This document shows, in pieces, positions 5,799 through 6,763 of a DNA stretch of 6,763 nt; positions within the stretch are counted from its first letter, which is position 1; every line of letters starts with the position of its first letter. Origin of the DNA: DASROJ01 sp035646975 (GTDB taxonomy: Bacteria > Acidobacteriota > Polarisedimenticolia > JACPZX01 > DASXTC01); assembly GCA_035646975.1 (NCBI GenBank), contig DASROJ010000030.1:1-6763 (forward strand), read 5' to 3'. The notes under the pieces were generated by a model that worked only from the letters and a program-made list of their open reading frames with translations, was not told where the DNA came from and searched no databases. Both the position numbers and the translations under genes were made by a program.

Positions 5799-6763
5799 AT
5801 GGACGGCGACGCTCTGATCCTGTGCGAAGGGCATTACGGCGGCACCGACGGAAAGACCGCGCACGGGCTGGTGCGCTTCACCCGCCGCTACCGTGTGCGT
5901 GGCGTGATCGACTCCACGCTGGCGGGTCGCGATGCCGGGGTGGCTCTCGATGGACTTCATCGGGGCATCCCGATCGTGGCGTCGCTCGACGACGGGTTGA
6001 AGCTTCCCGGCTCGAAGGTGACGCACCTGGTGGTGGGCGTGGCCACCGTGGGCGGCCGATTGCCCGGGCCGTTGCGGGAGATCATCGCCGAGGCGCTGGG
6101 CCGCGGTCTGAACGTCGATTCGGGCCTGCACGAGTTTGTCGGCGACGACCCCCATCTTGCCGCCATCGCAAAACGAACCGGGGCGCGCATCCGCGACGTG
6201 CGCAGCCCGGCTCCGCGCTCGGAGCTGCACTTCTATACCGGCGGCATCGCCGAGGTCGGCTGTCCGAAGATCGCGCTGCTCGGAACCGACTGCGCCGTGG
6301 GCAAACGCACCACGGCCTGGCTGCTGGTGCAGGCGCTCGAACGCGCCGGCGCGCGGGCCGAGATGATCGCCACCGGTCAGACCGGATGGATGCAGGGGGC
6401 GCGCTTCGGCATCCTGCTCGACTCGATCGTGAACGACTTCGTCACCGGAGAGATCGAGCATGCGGTGATGAGCGCGTGGCGCGAGGCAAGACCCGACCTG
6501 ATCGTCATCGAGGGGCAGGGCACGTTGATCCATCCCGCCTATCCGGGCGGCTTCGAGATACTCGGAGCCGCGCGCCCCGAGGCGGTGGTGCTTCAGCACG
6601 CACCGGGACGCGGCGACCTCGAAGGATTCCCCGGCCATCCGGTGGCTCACCCCTCCCGTCATATCGAGGTCATCCGGTTGATATCGGGTACACCGGTCAT
6701 CGCCATCACGCTGTCACGCGAAGGGTTCGTCGCAGATGAGCCGGGGGCGGATGGGCTGGGGGC
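5799..6763 (+). CDS. DUF1611-family P-loop protein (DgcN-like), 3' partial
   Basis: The frame from ATG 5799 stays open to the window end, giving 321 residues; the last few tens of residues are probably missing. The N-terminal Rossmann-like domain (about 1-140) has LILCEGHYGGTDGKTAHGLV, VRGVIDSTLAGRDAG, GGRLPGPLREII and SGLHEFVGDDPHLAAIA. The P-loop domain follows with the family's Walker A variant GTDCAVGKRTT (162-172), ATGQTGWMQGARFG and IEGQGTLIHPAYPG (237-250). These are hallmarks of the DUF1611 family. Its characterised member DgcN acetylates D-glutamate in a D-glutamate catabolic route together with the enolase-superfamily protein DgcA; the same substrate here is inference, since the family is wider than one function. 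The start is ten bases after the GST stop, with no clear Shine-Dalgarno, so translation may depend on reinitiation from the preceding gene. The protein is cytoplasmic. Confidence 0.88.
   Translation, partial: MDGDALILCEGHYGGTDGKTAHGLVRFTRRYRVRGVIDSTLAGRDAGVALDGLHRGIPIVASLDDGLKLPGSKVTHLVVGVATVGGRLPGPLREIIAEALGRGLNVDSGLHEFVGDDPHLAAIAKRTGARIRDVRSPAPRSELHFYTGGIAEVGCPKIALLGTDCAVGKRTTAWLLVQALERAGARAEMIATGQTGWMQGARFGILLDSIVNDFVTGEIEHAVMSAWREARPDLIVIEGQGTLIHPAYPGGFEILGAARPEAVVLQHAPGRGDLEGFPGHPVAHPSRHIEVIRLISGTPVIAITLSREGFVADEPGADGLG

Noticed and set aside
5658..6662. 334-codon minus-strand open frame and the 305-codon plus-strand frame at 5822-6739
   Set aside because: Both overlap the DUF1611 gene, whose frame carries clear family motifs from 5799 to the window end. 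These products are Arg-rich shadows.

Overview
The window is a GC-rich stretch (by eye a little over 60% G+C) with every supported gene on the + strand. The gene content fits a Gram-negative-type bacterium: an exported tricorn-type protease, a glutathione S-transferase-like protein, and a sulfide/persulfide-type MBL-rhodanese tail. An Acidobacteriota, Planctomycetota, Gemmatimonadota or related lineage is plausible. That is an inference from gene families only; there is no rRNA or other taxonomic marker here.

Layout. 1-498: C-terminal part of a protein with an inactive rhodanese-like domain followed by an active one, the arrangement found downstream of the MBL domain in CstB/persulfide-dioxygenase-type enzymes; its 5' end lies outside the window. 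495-566: a short spacer with a candidate sigma70 promoter overlapping the previous stop codon, then a strong Shine-Dalgarno. 567-3911: an 1114-residue secreted tricorn-like S41 peptidase (signal peptide, beta-propellers, a Lys/Asp-rich repeat linker, PDZ, catalytic core). 3912-4157: a 246-base gap packed with strong and mutually competing GC hairpins; this is the least explained DNA in the window. 4158-5788: a compact set of a MOSC-domain protein (YiiM-like, molybdenum cofactor binding), an 87-residue single-pass membrane protein whose GTG start overlaps the MOSC stop, and a GST-like protein with a GTG start and a good Shine-Dalgarno. 5799 to the window end: a DUF1611-family P-loop protein (the family containing DgcN, a D-glutamate N-acetyltransferase), cut by the window edge.

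How they fit together. The protease appears to be its own transcription unit. The MOSC, small membrane protein, GST and DUF1611 genes follow one another with a 4-base overlap and gaps of 27 and 10 bases, so they probably form an operon or a pair of nested operons. MOSC and GST proteins both suggest handling of toxic or modified small molecules; the link to the DUF1611 protein and the small membrane protein is not obvious. No mobile element, tRNA, rRNA or CRISPR array was seen. The best candidates for something undescribed are the structured intergenic region at about 3958-4119, the apparently leaderless MOSC start, and the small membrane protein.
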